Below, piece after piece: positions 49,034 through 57,831 of a stretch of 64,000 nt of DNA. The stretch is taken from the NCBI GenBank assembly GCA_002706265.1, contig PAKU01000029.1:62001-126000 (forward strand), read 5' to 3'. The notes under the pieces are model-generated. The model was not told where the DNA came from. It saw only the letters and a program-made list of their open reading frames with translations, and searched no databases. Each line of letters begins with the position of its first letter. Position 1 is the stretch's first letter. A program made the translations under genes and the position numbers. The DNA comes from Polycyclovorans sp. (GTDB lineage Bacteria > Pseudomonadota > Gammaproteobacteria > Nevskiales > Nevskiaceae).

Positions 49034-50005
49034 TCACTCCACCTTGACCCGATCGGCTTCGCAGGGCACCAGCAGCATCAACGGTTCGCGGGCCACCTCG
49101 AACACCAACGGGGTCTTGAGCAGGTGAATTTCACCGTCGGTTGCCACCTTCATGATGCGCTCGCGACGGGCCTTGACGGTCAAGCGCCGAAAATTGAACT
49201 GGGTCAGATTTTCCGCCGCTCCCAGCTGCCCCAAAAGTCCGCGCAGCGCAAGGCCCAGCATCGACATCGTGCCGATCTCCCGCACCGCGATGGCCGCCAA
49301 CTCACCGCGGCCCAGCGCGTCGGCCGCGTCGACCATGCCGATACGCGCGAACTGCAGCGCGTTGTTGCCAACGAACAGGGTCGGCGTGCGCAGGTGACGC
49401 TTCTTGCCGCCGCTTTCGATCTCCAGATCCAGCCGTCGATGCTCGTGCAGCAGGGTGCTGAGGCCCGACACCAGTGCGACCCAGCGGCTGCGCCCCAGCT
49501 GCTGCTTGTACGCCTCCCGGTCTTCGAGCAACCGGGGATAGAGCCCCAGGCTACCGTTCACGAGAAAAATGTGGCCGTTCACCACGCCCGCCTGAACCGG
49601 CTCCACGCTGGCACCCAGCAGTGCTTTGGCCGCGGCCTCGATGTCTTGTGGAATGCCGTGCGCACGGCCGAAATAATTGAACGTGCCCTGCGGCAACACA
49701 CCATAGGGGCAGCCGCTGCCCAGCACCGCCTGCGCGACCGCATTGAGCGTGCCGTCACCGCCGGCCGCGACCACCACACCTTTAACGGCCTTCGCCCGTT
49801 TGACGGCCTGCGCCGCAGTCGCCCCGATGCGCTCAGGCGTGTCAATGGGGAGAAACTCCGCCTCCCGGCCGGCCGCAGCGAAGACCCGGGTCAGTGTTTC
49901 CGTGCGCTCGTCGGCCCCGGTCTTGCCCGAGCCGGCATTGAGCACCACGATCAATGGACCTGACTGGGCCGCGCGCTGCACGGCCTTGGGGACCACTTGA
50001 TTCAT
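49034..50005 (-). CDS. Diacylglycerol kinase-family lipid kinase
   Basis: The 323-residue protein has the DAGK catalytic fold: LIVVLNAGSGKTGADER (NxxxG loop), VVAAGGDGTLNAVAQAVLGS with the GGDGTLN nucleotide motif, GVLPQGTFNYFGRAHGIP and a C-terminal DGE element in VATDGEIHLL. Members phosphorylate diacylglycerol or related lipids. GTFNYF in place of GTxNDF is a common variant in proteobacterial YegS-like proteins. I used the ATG at 50005. Confidence 0.88.
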   Translation of the reverse strand: MNQVVPKAVQRAAQSGPLIVVLNAGSGKTGADERTETLTRVFAAAGREAEFLPIDTPERIGATAAQAVKRAKAVKGVVVAAGGDGTLNAVAQAVLGSGCPYGVLPQGTFNYFGRAHGIPQDIEAAAKALLGASVEPVQAGVVNGHIFLVNGSLGLYPRLLEDREAYKQQLGRSRWVALVSGLSTLLHEHRRLDLEIESGGKKRHLRTPTLFVGNNALQFARIGMVDAADALGRGELAAIAVREIGTMSMLGLALRGLLGQLGAAENLTQFNFRRLTVKARRERIMKVATDGEIHLLKTPLVFEVAREPLMLLVPCEADRVKVE

Positions 50006-50325
50006 GAACGACGCCTCCCTGAGTGAACGGCCGGTTTGGCCGCGCTGCAGCCTGAGGCCGGCCGTCTGCACCCGGGCTGAATCCTGAGCCCAGGTCGTCG
50101 TTCCAGCACCGCTGGCCAAAGCCGAACAGCGTGTTGCTGCACAAAGCGTGCGCCGCAAGCAAGAGCCGGATGGCTTTTGCGCAACTCGGGCGGCTCGAAT
50201 CATCAGCCTCAAGCCCATTCACGGGACGATGCAATGGAGGCCGGGTCGGCCTGGAGACCGGGCTTGCTGGAGCAGCGCCTGTGGTTCAACGACCTTGGCG
50301 GCACCTGCGCTTCCAAACCACCGCG
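50006..50325. other. Intergenic region without a visible gene
   Basis: This 320-base stretch lies between the lipid-kinase start and the wzc stop. It contains a short stem GGGCT/AGCCC (50074-50091) and a GGCCGGTTTGGCC near 50029, but no U-run, no good ribosome-binding site and no frame I can support. It should include the lipid-kinase promoter and the wzc 3' untranslated region. Confidence 0.5.
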
Positions 50326-52608
50326 TCAGTCGTCCTTTGCCTTGGCCTTGTAGCTGTACTGATAACCCGCATACCGGTAGCCGTACTTGTATCCATAGCG
50401 ACTCTTGCGGCTTAAGCCGACCTGATTGAACAAGCTTCCGCGCACGGTAACGCCCGCGCGGTTCAGCCGGTTGATCAAATCTTCAATCATGCGCAATGGG
50501 TGACGCCCGGCTTTCAACACAACCAGCGTTATGCCCGCGTGCCTGCCAATGATGGACGCGTCGGTGACGGCCAAGGCCGGCGGGGTGTCAATAATGACGT
50601 GGTCAAAGATTGCCGACAGCTCCCCCAGCAGCGCGACGAAGCGCTGGTGCACCAGAAGTTCAGACGGATTGGGCGGTATGGCACCGGTGGGAATCACAAA
50701 AAGCTGATCCACTTCAGTCGATCTGATGCACTGCTCCAGGGTCGCTGTTCCCGAAAGCAAATCTGACAAACCCGGGCTGCGACTGCCGCTGCCCAGCATT
50801 TTATGGATATGCCCGCGCCGCATGTCACCGTCGACCACAAGGACCCGCTCCCCCGCCTGTGCGAGCACGGCCCCCAGATTGACGCTTACGAACGACTTGC
50901 CGAGCTCAGGCTCAGGCCCGGTCAACATGATGATGTTGTTGGGCGCATCCATGCGGGCAAAATGCAGGGACGTTCTGACGCTGCGTAAAGCCTCCATGGT
51001 GATGCTGTTCGGATCGGCGAGCGCAAGAATATTGGCGCCCTGGGGCTTTTTGAGTTTCAGCGCACGTGCGAGCTTGTTCTGGATCTCCGAATACGGGATT
51101 GAGCCGTACGTCGCGAGGCCCAGCTTCTTTTCGGTGATGGCCGGATCTTCCACACCCGTCCGCATGGCATCAATCACGAAAACCAGCAAGGCCCCCAACA
51201 GGGTCCCCAAAACCAGGCTCAGTGCAATGACCAGGCCAGACTTGGGCTTGGACGCCATTCTGGGCACCACAGGCGTATCGATGATGCGGATACTGCCGAT
51301 CGTGCCGCTCTTGACCACCTCGAGTTCCTGCGACCTGTTGAGCAGCGATACGTAAAGGGCCGTGCTGACTTGCAGGTCCCGCTGCAGCTGCAGGGCAACC
51401 TGCTCAATGTCGGGAAGACGTTTGATACGGCTGGCAATTCGCGACCGTTCAATATCAAGTTGTGCGATCTGCGAGTCGATCGACTCGACGACGGGGTGGC
51501 TGGCGGTGAATCGCTGCAAGGCCTCGGTACGCTGCTGCGTCAACTCGGCGCGCGCTTGATCGAGCTCGACGCTGCGTTGCAGCACGATGGCCGTTTCCTG
51601 CGTGAGGTCGGCCGTGCTGTTATCAACCTTGAACTTGTTCAGCCGTGCCTCCGCAGATTCCACATCCGCTTTGAGTGTCGGGAGTTGCTCATTCAAGAAC
51701 TGCAGGGTCTGCTCCGCCTCGGCTGATCGACGCTCGACATTCTGGGTTTGATAAACGTTCAGCGTCTCATTGAGCACCAGTGCGGCTTGGGCGGGATCCG
51801 TGCTTTCGTACGCAAGGGTCACCATGCCCGCCGCCGCACGAGAGGGCGTGGCGACGAGACTGTTTTGGACTGACGAGATGGCCGCCGCGCGCGGACGCTT
51901 CATCAACTCAAACAAGGTGCCGTCTCGGGCGTTCAGTCGCTGTACAAACAGTCTTAGAACATCCCCTTCGTCACCGAGTTGTGCCGTCAGCATTTCGCCG
52001 ACCTTGCCTTCGGCCAGCAACTGACCTTTGCGGTCGAGCAAGCGGTAGCGACCTTCGCCGACAGGCTCGAGCCCGAAGACGACATTCAGCTGGCCCGCGG
52101 GCGGCTCGAATGTGGTGACCTTGATTTGCTCGCCACCCCAGGCAAGCCCGCGATTGGACAGAAAGTCCAATGAAAATGGCGGCTGACCGTAGCCGTCACC
52201 CTCGTGCCGACGTGCGAAACCCTGACCCACCAAGGGGAAATAAACAGGCTGCGCCACAATGTCGAGCCCCAGGCGATCCACGACCTGCCCAATGACCATG
52301 CGGCTTTTCAGAATTTCGACCTCAGCGGCTGCCGGCACCTCCGGTTCCATGCCGCTGGCGCTTTGCATGAAGGCGAATCGCGCATTGTTCTGATTGCTTT
52401 CGACCTGGATCAACGCATCCGTGGTGTAAATCGGGGGGGTCACAAAAAGGTAAAAAGCGGCCAGAGACAACGCGACCGCAATGGCGATCAGGATTGTTGG
52501 CCAGCCCGCAAGCACGGCACCGACGAGCGCATTGAGGTCAATTGAATCCTCATCGTCGTTGGCCCATTGCTTTCCAACACCCGTCTGGTGATCACCCGGA
52601 TTATTCAT
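50326..52608 (-). CDS. wzc: Wzc-type polysaccharide co-polymerase / bacterial tyrosine kinase
   Basis: The 760-residue inner-membrane protein has an N-terminal Wzz domain with a first helix (TILIAIAVALSLAAFYLFVT), a periplasmic coiled-coil region at about 290-430, the proline-rich second helix region (SGLVIALSLVLGTLLGALLV), and a cytoplasmic BY-kinase domain. The kinase has Walker A GPEPELGKS (564-572), Walker A' VVDGDMRRG (591-599) and Walker B HVIIDTPPA. The C-terminus has eight tyrosines among its last 26 residues, the autophosphorylation cluster. It controls chain length and export with Wza. No Wzb phosphatase is nearby. Confidence 0.93.
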   Translation of the reverse strand: MNNPGDHQTGVGKQWANDDEDSIDLNALVGAVLAGWPTILIAIAVALSLAAFYLFVTPPIYTTDALIQVESNQNNARFAFMQSASGMEPEVPAAAEVEILKSRMVIGQVVDRLGLDIVAQPVYFPLVGQGFARRHEGDGYGQPPFSLDFLSNRGLAWGGEQIKVTTFEPPAGQLNVVFGLEPVGEGRYRLLDRKGQLLAEGKVGEMLTAQLGDEGDVLRLFVQRLNARDGTLFELMKRPRAAAISSVQNSLVATPSRAAAGMVTLAYESTDPAQAALVLNETLNVYQTQNVERRSAEAEQTLQFLNEQLPTLKADVESAEARLNKFKVDNSTADLTQETAIVLQRSVELDQARAELTQQRTEALQRFTASHPVVESIDSQIAQLDIERSRIASRIKRLPDIEQVALQLQRDLQVSTALYVSLLNRSQELEVVKSGTIGSIRIIDTPVVPRMASKPKSGLVIALSLVLGTLLGALLVFVIDAMRTGVEDPAITEKKLGLATYGSIPYSEIQNKLARALKLKKPQGANILALADPNSITMEALRSVRTSLHFARMDAPNNIIMLTGPEPELGKSFVSVNLGAVLAQAGERVLVVDGDMRRGHIHKMLGSGSRSPGLSDLLSGTATLEQCIRSTEVDQLFVIPTGAIPPNPSELLVHQRFVALLGELSAIFDHVIIDTPPALAVTDASIIGRHAGITLVVLKAGRHPLRMIEDLINRLNRAGVTVRGSLFNQVGLSRKSRYGYKYGYRYAGYQYSYKAKAKDD

Positions 52609-52760
52609 TTTTTGCACTATTAAGTTTGTTTGAGCATTTTGAATGAAGCTTTCTGTGAACGCAGGCCTTGATTACGACAAGGGTCGCTCAAACGAAAGTC
52701 GCGCATACACTCATGGCAAGACAGCGGATAGCGTTCAATACCAGATGGCCTTTGCTCCCA

Positions 52761-52795
52761 CCGCCCCCCGGACACCACTCGGTCCACGGGGGCGG
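52761..52795 (-). promoter_or_regulatory. Large intercistronic hairpin between wza and wzc
   Basis: CCGCCCCC (52761-52768) pairs with GGGGGCGG (52788-52795), and inside it GGAC pairs with GTCC across an eight-base loop, with one to two unpaired bases between. It lies in the 252-base gap between the wza stop and wzc start. There is no U-run, so it might stall transcription, protect the wza mRNA end or control wzc translation. No gene is visible in 52618-52860. Confidence 0.55.
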
Positions 52796-52860
52796 CTTCG
52801 CGATCTTGGTCAGCCCTTCTGCAGTTTCGGAAGGGCCATTCGCCATTGTTAAGGGCTGAG

Positions 52861-53982
52861 CTAGTTACCTAAGCTGTCAACACGGTCAACCAAAAGTACT
52901 GAGGACAACAACGAGCCAACGCTCGGCAGCAACTGGGCGACGAAGCGATTGAATCGGGTGATCTCACGCGTGGAGACAAAGACAATATCGCCGCTCAGCA
53001 ATTGAAACTCATCCGCCAGAATCAGCGACTCCGGGGACGAGGCATTCAAATGGAAAACACGCGCTTGATCAACGTCGCCCCTGATCACGAAGATACTGCC
53101 GGTCAAGGCCGTTCCACTCTGAAGATAATTTCCTGAACGGCTGGCGGCAGACCCCTGCGCGTCAATCGGCACCAGAATTTCTGCCAACTTGGTGTTGTAG
53201 GGATCGATGTAAGCGGTTCGGTTTGGCGCCTCGCCTAATACATAGACTTTGTTCTTGTTCTGAGGAACCCAGACCACATCGCCATCCTGCAACACCCAAC
53301 GCTGGCCGAATGACGGGCTATTGATCAGGTCATACACGTCAACAACGTGTTCGGCGCCTTTCCGTTTGAGCACCACTTTGCGCAAATCGGCCGTTTCGAG
53401 CATGCCCGCGGTCACAATGGCCTCGGTGATGGCCAAGGGACGGTCCGTCACCGGGACAAAGCCCGGCATCTCGACCGCGCCAACAACTCCGATACGCTGC
53501 GATCTGTACTCTGCAACGCGCACATTGATTTGCGGTCGGGTAATGAACCGGGAAAGCGCGCGCTCAATTTCGACGTACGCCTCACTGACAGTCAGCCCGG
53601 CGACTTGCAACGGACCATAAAGCGGTAGAAAAATCTGTCCGCTGTTACTCACCACATACAACGATTCGGCCGTACGATCGACGGCGTACGAAGGCGCAGA
53701 GGTGTCAGCGAACAGAGACTGGTTGACAAAAATCGAGAGTACGTCGGTGGGCCCGATTCGGTAGGTGTAATCCTCAGGCGCCACCATGTCCTCAGGCAAC
53801 GTGGCGCCCACTGGAGGCCGCGAGCGGAGCCCCTGGGTCAGTGCCGGTGTAATGGCTTCAACGGTGAAAAGAATTTGATTCTTTTCCGCTGGAGTATCGT
53901 ATTGCGTTCCCATGCCCGCACATCCCGCGAGCGCCAGAACGATCGTGAGGCCTAAGGCGGACTTCAAAGATTCAGGTGCCAT
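52861..53982 (-). CDS. wza: Wza-type outer-membrane polysaccharide export lipoprotein
   Basis: The 373-residue precursor has a lipoprotein signal (LGLTIVLALAGCAG, Cys21). The export (PES) domain is shown by YRIGPTDVLSIFVNQ and YVVSNSGQIFLPLYGPLQVA, with TVSEAYVEIERALSRFITRP following. Two SLBB-type segments follow (QRIGVVGAVEMPGFVPVTDR, NKVYVLGEAPNRTAYIDPYN). The C-terminal helix (FVAQLLPSVGSLLSSVLLVD) could form the membrane barrel. It precedes wzc on the same strand. Confidence 0.92.
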   Translation of the reverse strand: MAPESLKSALGLTIVLALAGCAGMGTQYDTPAEKNQILFTVEAITPALTQGLRSRPPVGATLPEDMVAPEDYTYRIGPTDVLSIFVNQSLFADTSAPSYAVDRTAESLYVVSNSGQIFLPLYGPLQVAGLTVSEAYVEIERALSRFITRPQINVRVAEYRSQRIGVVGAVEMPGFVPVTDRPLAITEAIVTAGMLETADLRKVVLKRKGAEHVVDVYDLINSPSFGQRWVLQDGDVVWVPQNKNKVYVLGEAPNRTAYIDPYNTKLAEILVPIDAQGSAASRSGNYLQSGTALTGSIFVIRGDVDQARVFHLNASSPESLILADEFQLLSGDIVFVSTREITRFNRFVAQLLPSVGSLLSSVLLVDRVDSLGN

Positions 53983-54634
53983 TTTAGAGATGCCAGGTTA
54001 GGGTCCAAGATGACCGGTAAGATTAAAGTTGCTTCGGTGTACTTCGGCAGGGTTTCACGATCACGCCGTCGCTCGGCACAGACTGATCCGCGGGCCTATC
54101 CAGGCCTCGAGGAAATCTTCTGTTTCGGGCCCGCAGCACATTTCACTGCTGAAGTTTCTCGATTTCCATCAATGATCGTGACTTTCAGTCGGAGCTGCAA
54201 AGTTGAGATTTAGGCGCGAGGGCACCGCTTTCATTCACTGCTGCCGCCAGCGCCATCCAGGAAAGCCAGCGCACTGCCCTGCCCCCAACGGCGTGATCAT
54301 ATCGGACCCACGCCATCGATGACAGAACCTTGCGCGGGTTGCGCTGTCGTCGCACCGAGGGTTGACCCTGCGGACCGCCTCGTCGCGGGCCGGACTCAGC
54401 GAGCGGCGACGCGCGTACCGGCGCACGCCAGCAACGTTATCGGTGAGATTTTTGGATGATTTAGAATGGAGCCTGCGCACTGAGCACAGTCCCCCCGGCA
54501 ATGATTGATGACTGCGCTCGCCTTCTTGCCGCTTGCTGGCCGCAAGCGGGTTTGTTGAGTCAATCGCCTCAAAGAACACACACTACATCTGCACACGCGT
54601 TGCACCCCTTGCGCTGTGTTTCGGAGAATCACCT
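53983..54634. other. 652-base region without a supported gene
   Basis: The region separates wza (leftwards) from the secreted-protein gene (rightwards) and should hold both promoters. Short open frames occur on both strands (for example 54010-54213 plus and 54235-54579 minus), but they have no ribosome-binding site or family resemblance. TAGAAT at 54462-54467 could be a -10 for the rightward gene, although no good -35 accompanies it. The base composition looks more AT-rich than the surroundings in places. Confidence 0.45.
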
Positions 54635-55630
54635 GTGGCTGCATCGATATCGTTTCAGAGATTGAGAAGGACCTGCATCGGATTCACGCTGTTGGCGGGC
54701 TTGGGCCTGCCGCAAGCGACCATCGCAGCCACGATCTGTGCGCTGGGACCGCCGAGCGACGCGCTGACCTCGGAGGTGCGGGCCCTGCGAGAGTGCTTGT
54801 CGCTGCTCTCGCGCTACGACGGGAAACCTGACGCTGACGGCCGCGTTTATGGCCGATACGGCGAGGTCCTTCTCGCGGTCGACTCGGCCGGCGCGTACCG
54901 ATATTACGAGGACAGCGAGTCCTGGGTCCGCTTCGCCGGCGCAGAAGGCTGGGCGCCGACTGCCATGCGCGATATCGCACCACCCCAGAAGGATGCTGTG
55001 GTTGCGGCCACGTCGGAGCCGCCGGTGGCGGACCTCAAGGACCCGCCGGCCACGCCCGAGGTCCCGTTGGATGATCCGCAGCCTGCGTCGGAAACGTTCA
55101 CCGAAGCGCCGCCTGCTGAAGCGGCAGCCGCGTCAACCGATCTGCTCATCGAGGAAACGGGCGCGGACGAGGCCCCGACGATGCATGCCGCGCCCGCCGC
55201 AGCGCCGGAGGGCGGGCTTGCGGCTGACATTGCAGCGACCGCCGATGCCGCTGCTGTTGCCCAACAGGCCCCTCAAGAACCGAAGGCGCCACGGCTGCCC
55301 ATCATTCGGCGCGACCCCTCAGGGAATCGTGAGGTGGACTTTGTTGACGCCGGAAAAGTTGCCGACGAACAGGACCAGACGGTGTTCCTCTGCCAGTTCC
55401 GCGGGCGCGATGGGTGGCAGAGCAGCAATGACTACTCGCTGGAAGCCTGCGCGGCCAGGGTCCGTACAGCGCATCAACAGGGCGACGACCCGGCCACACC
55501 CACCTCGGGATACTGGAACGGAATCTATATTTCGGTCTGGCACGACGCTACGTACATCAGTCGCAGCGCCGGAAAAGCCTGGACTGCCCTCCCCGAGACC
55601 CAAGAAGCCGACGCCGGGGAGGCGCAATAG
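54635..55630 (+). CDS. Secreted protein of unknown function with Pro/Ala/Glu-rich linker
   Basis: The start is a GTG at 54635 with GGAGAA six bases upstream. The 331-residue precursor has a signal peptide (CIGFTLLAGLGLPQATIAA), a conserved-looking N-terminal region (LTSEVRALRECLSLLSRYDG), and a low-complexity linker rich in Pro, Ala and Glu from about residue 125 to 235. A compact C-terminal region follows (FLCQFRGRDGWQSSNDYSLE, YWNGIYISVWHDATYI). I do not recognise either end region. It is isolated from its neighbours and followed by a bidirectional terminator. Confidence 0.7.
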   Translation: MAASISFQRLRRTCIGFTLLAGLGLPQATIAATICALGPPSDALTSEVRALRECLSLLSRYDGKPDADGRVYGRYGEVLLAVDSAGAYRYYEDSESWVRFAGAEGWAPTAMRDIAPPQKDAVVAATSEPPVADLKDPPATPEVPLDDPQPASETFTEAPPAEAAAASTDLLIEETGADEAPTMHAAPAAAPEGGLAADIAATADAAAVAQQAPQEPKAPRLPIIRRDPSGNREVDFVDAGKVADEQDQTVFLCQFRGRDGWQSSNDYSLEACAARVRTAHQQGDDPATPTSGYWNGIYISVWHDATYISRSAGKAWTALPETQEADAGEAQ

Positions 55631-55738
55631 AATTCATTGATCTGCCTGGCCCATCAGCCGCAGCCCTGGCGCCGATGCATCGCAGGGTGCGGGGCGCGGG
55701 TCTGAGGACGGGCACGAGCAGAACCTGCGCCGCAAACG

Positions 55739-55767
55739 AAAAAGCCCCCATCGCTGGGGGCTTTTTT
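55739..55767. terminator. Bidirectional intrinsic terminator
   Basis: GCCCCCA and TGGGGGC pair around a TCGC loop, with AAAAA on the left and TTTTTT on the right. On the plus strand it ends the secreted-protein transcript about 110 bases after the stop. On the minus strand it ends the tRNA-Ser transcript. Confidence 0.93.
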
Positions 55768-55802
55768 GATCCATCGGCCGTGACCGGCCTCCACCATTGA
55801 CT

Positions 55803-55894
55803 TGGCGGAGAGAGAGGGATTCGAACCCTCGATACGGTTTGACCCGTATACACGCTTTCCAGGCGTGCTCCTTCAACCACTCGGACACCTCTCC
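55803..55894 (-). tRNA. tRNA-Ser(GGA)
   Basis: The minus-strand sequence of 92 bases has acceptor GGAGAGG pairing with CTCTCC, an anticodon arm CACGC-CTGGAAA-GCGTG with anticodon GGA, a long class II variable arm (TATACGGGTCAAACCGTAT) and T arm GAGGGTTCGAATCCCTC. CCA is encoded. It decodes UCC and UCU. Confidence 0.97.
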
Positions 55895-55940
55895 AAGGGG
55901 CGGGAGTATAGCCGAAGGCCGAAGGGGTTTTGAGCTCTGA

Positions 55941-56249
55941 TTACACGCCGGCAGCAGGCTGCGCGGCAGGCACGGCGGGCATGGCGGGCGGCATGTCAAG
56001 GCAGCGGACGCGCGTCTCGCCGTCGTCGCCGGGCTCGGCCACTTCCAAGGCATAGGCCTGGGGCTCACCGCTCAGCTCCGGGATGCGCAACGCCGACGGC
56101 GAGCTGGGGGGTGAAATGCCATCGACCGAGGTGACAATGGTGGCCATCTCGGCCGCCTGATAAGGCAGCGCGCGCTCGCAGTGCCGGGTGGTACTGCAGG
56201 CGGTTACCGTCAGGGACAGGACGGTGATGGCAAGGGCGGTTTTGATCAT
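55941..56249 (-). CDS. Mini-lipoprotein in the bamC (nlpB) position after dapA
   Basis: The 102-residue product has a lipoprotein signal (TALAITVLSLTVTACSTTRH, Cys18) and a short Pro-rich mature part (VDGISPPSSPSALRIPELSG). It begins five bases after the dapA stop. In many gammaproteobacteria the gene after dapA is bamC, whose unfolded N-terminal segment binds BamD. The spacing of Tyr, Pro and the IPELSG stretch is reminiscent of that segment, and both helix-grip domains of BamC are absent. The BamC relationship is inference; an unrelated small lipoprotein is possible. Confidence 0.65.
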   Translation of the reverse strand: MIKTALAITVLSLTVTACSTTRHCERALPYQAAEMATIVTSVDGISPPSSPSALRIPELSGEPQAYALEVAEPGDDGETRVRCLDMPPAMPAVPAAQPAAGV

Positions 56250-56254
56250 GGGGT

Positions 56255-57136
56255 TCAGATCCGGATGCCGGCTGCGGCCAACGCAGCGGTCACAGTGGGT
56301 TCACAGGAGGACGCGAGCGGCACCAGCGGCAACCGCAGTCCCTCGCCGATACGGCCCATGCGGGCCAAGGCCCATTTCACGGGCAGGGGATTGGGTTCGA
56401 CAAACAGGTCGCGATGAAGTGCCGCAAGCGGCGCATCGAGTTCGGCGGCCCTGGCGCTGTTGCCGGCAAGGGCCGCCGCGCACATGTGATGCATGGCCCC
56501 GGGGGCCACATTGGCGGTCACCGAGATGTCACCGTGAAAGCCCAGCAATATGGATTCGCGCGCGGTGGCGTCATCACCCGAATACAGCGCAAAGGTGGGA
56601 TCAAGGTCCAGCGCCAGCAGCTCGCGAACACGGCCAAGATCACCCTTGGCCTCTTTGACGCCGACGATGTTCGGCACCTGGGCCAGGCGGGCGACGGTGG
56701 CTGGCAGCATGTCCACGCCGGTGCGGCCGGGCACGTTGTAGGCAATGATGGGCAGGTTCACCGCTTCGGCGATCGCCTTGTAGTGGCGATACAGCCCTTC
56801 CTGCGGCGGCTTGTTGTAATACGGCGTGACGATCAGCGCCGCATCAGCGCCAATCGCGGCACTTTTTTCCGTCAGCTCAATGGCCTCGGCGGTGCTGTTG
56901 GCACCGGTGCCGGCGATGACCGGAATCCGCCCACAGGCACGGTCCACCACCCGTTTGATGACGGCGATGTGCTCGTCAATATCCAGAGTCGCCGACTCGC
57001 CGGTCGTGCCCACGGCAATGATGCCGTCGGTGCCTTCGGCGATGTGCCAATCCACCAAGCGGTCGAGCGCGTCCCATTGGATGGCACCGTCGGCGTCCAT
57101 CGGGGTGACCAGCGCGACCAGACTGCCTTTGATCAT
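56255..57136 (-). CDS. dapA: 4-hydroxy-tetrahydrodipicolinate synthase
   Basis: DapA condenses pyruvate with aspartate semialdehyde, the first committed lysine/diaminopimelate step. The 293-residue protein begins MIKGSLVALVTPMDADGAIQ and shows AVGTTGESATLD, the catalytic Tyr in VTPYYNKPPQEG and the Schiff-base Lys in GVKEAKGDLGRV. The ATG at 57136 is fixed by the conserved N-terminus. It is divergent from a gcvR-like gene. Confidence 0.96.
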   Translation of the reverse strand: MIKGSLVALVTPMDADGAIQWDALDRLVDWHIAEGTDGIIAVGTTGESATLDIDEHIAVIKRVVDRACGRIPVIAGTGANSTAEAIELTEKSAAIGADAALIVTPYYNKPPQEGLYRHYKAIAEAVNLPIIAYNVPGRTGVDMLPATVARLAQVPNIVGVKEAKGDLGRVRELLALDLDPTFALYSGDDATARESILLGFHGDISVTANVAPGAMHHMCAAALAGNSARAAELDAPLAALHRDLFVEPNPLPVKWALARMGRIGEGLRLPLVPLASSCEPTVTAALAAAGIRI

Positions 57137-57255
57137 GAGGGAGAACGTCAAACAACGAAAAGGGTGGCGAGTATACCGATAGCCCTGCGCCCAAGACGTG
57201 CTTGCGCCGCCATGAGGCAGGTTTACACTTGCGGCCTCTCCGCTCACCTGACGCC

Positions 57256-57795
57256 ATGTCCAACTCCGACAACCTGCTGTCCATCTCCATTCTGGGTCGT
57301 GCCCGAGCCGATATTCCGCTCGAGCTGTTCAAGGCCATCCGCGAGCGCGGAGGCGAGGTTGAAGACTGCCGGATCGCGCCCATCGGCGATCTGCTCACCG
57401 CCAACATGGTCGTGTCGGGCAACTGGAGCACGCTGGGTCGTCTGGAGACCGCCCTGCCGGGCGTGGCCGAGCGGCTCGACTTGCAGATTCGCTTCGAGCG
57501 TTGCGGCGCGCGCGAGCCGCTGCCCGACTTTCGCCCCTATGCCGTCGATGTAATCGCGCCGCAGCAGCCAGACCTGCTGGTCCATCTGCTGGAATTCTTC
57601 AGCGCCCAGGGCGTGCAGAGCCCCGAGATCTCATCGCAAAAATATGCCTCCACCCACACCGGCGCGAGCATGTGTAGCGTACAAATGGTGTGTCACGTCC
57701 CGGTCAGCCAGCATCCACAGGCCTTGCGCGAATCCTTCATGGATTTGTGTGACGATCTGAACGCGGACGGCATGATGGACCCAATCAAGACCTAG
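57256..57795 (+). CDS. gcvR: GcvR-like ACT-domain regulatory protein
   Basis: The 179-residue protein consists of two ACT domains: LLSISILGRARADIPLELFK in the first and YAVDVIAPQQPDLLVHLLEF in the second. This is the GcvR architecture, in which the protein antagonises the activator GcvA and responds to glycine. The linked dapA is divergent, the same pairing as in E. coli and many relatives. A target gcv operon is not in the window. Confidence 0.85.
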   Translation: MSNSDNLLSISILGRARADIPLELFKAIRERGGEVEDCRIAPIGDLLTANMVVSGNWSTLGRLETALPGVAERLDLQIRFERCGAREPLPDFRPYAVDVIAPQQPDLLVHLLEFFSAQGVQSPEISSQKYASTHTGASMCSVQMVCHVPVSQHPQALRESFMDLCDDLNADGMMDPIKT

Positions 57796-57831
57796 GCCCA
57801 GCGGCAAGAACCCGGAGACTCCAAACGCGTC

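Noticed and set aside
54010..54579. Short frames of 67 (plus) and 114 (minus) codons in the wza upstream region
   Set aside because: Neither has a ribosome-binding site or protein-like composition, so I treat the region as non-coding.
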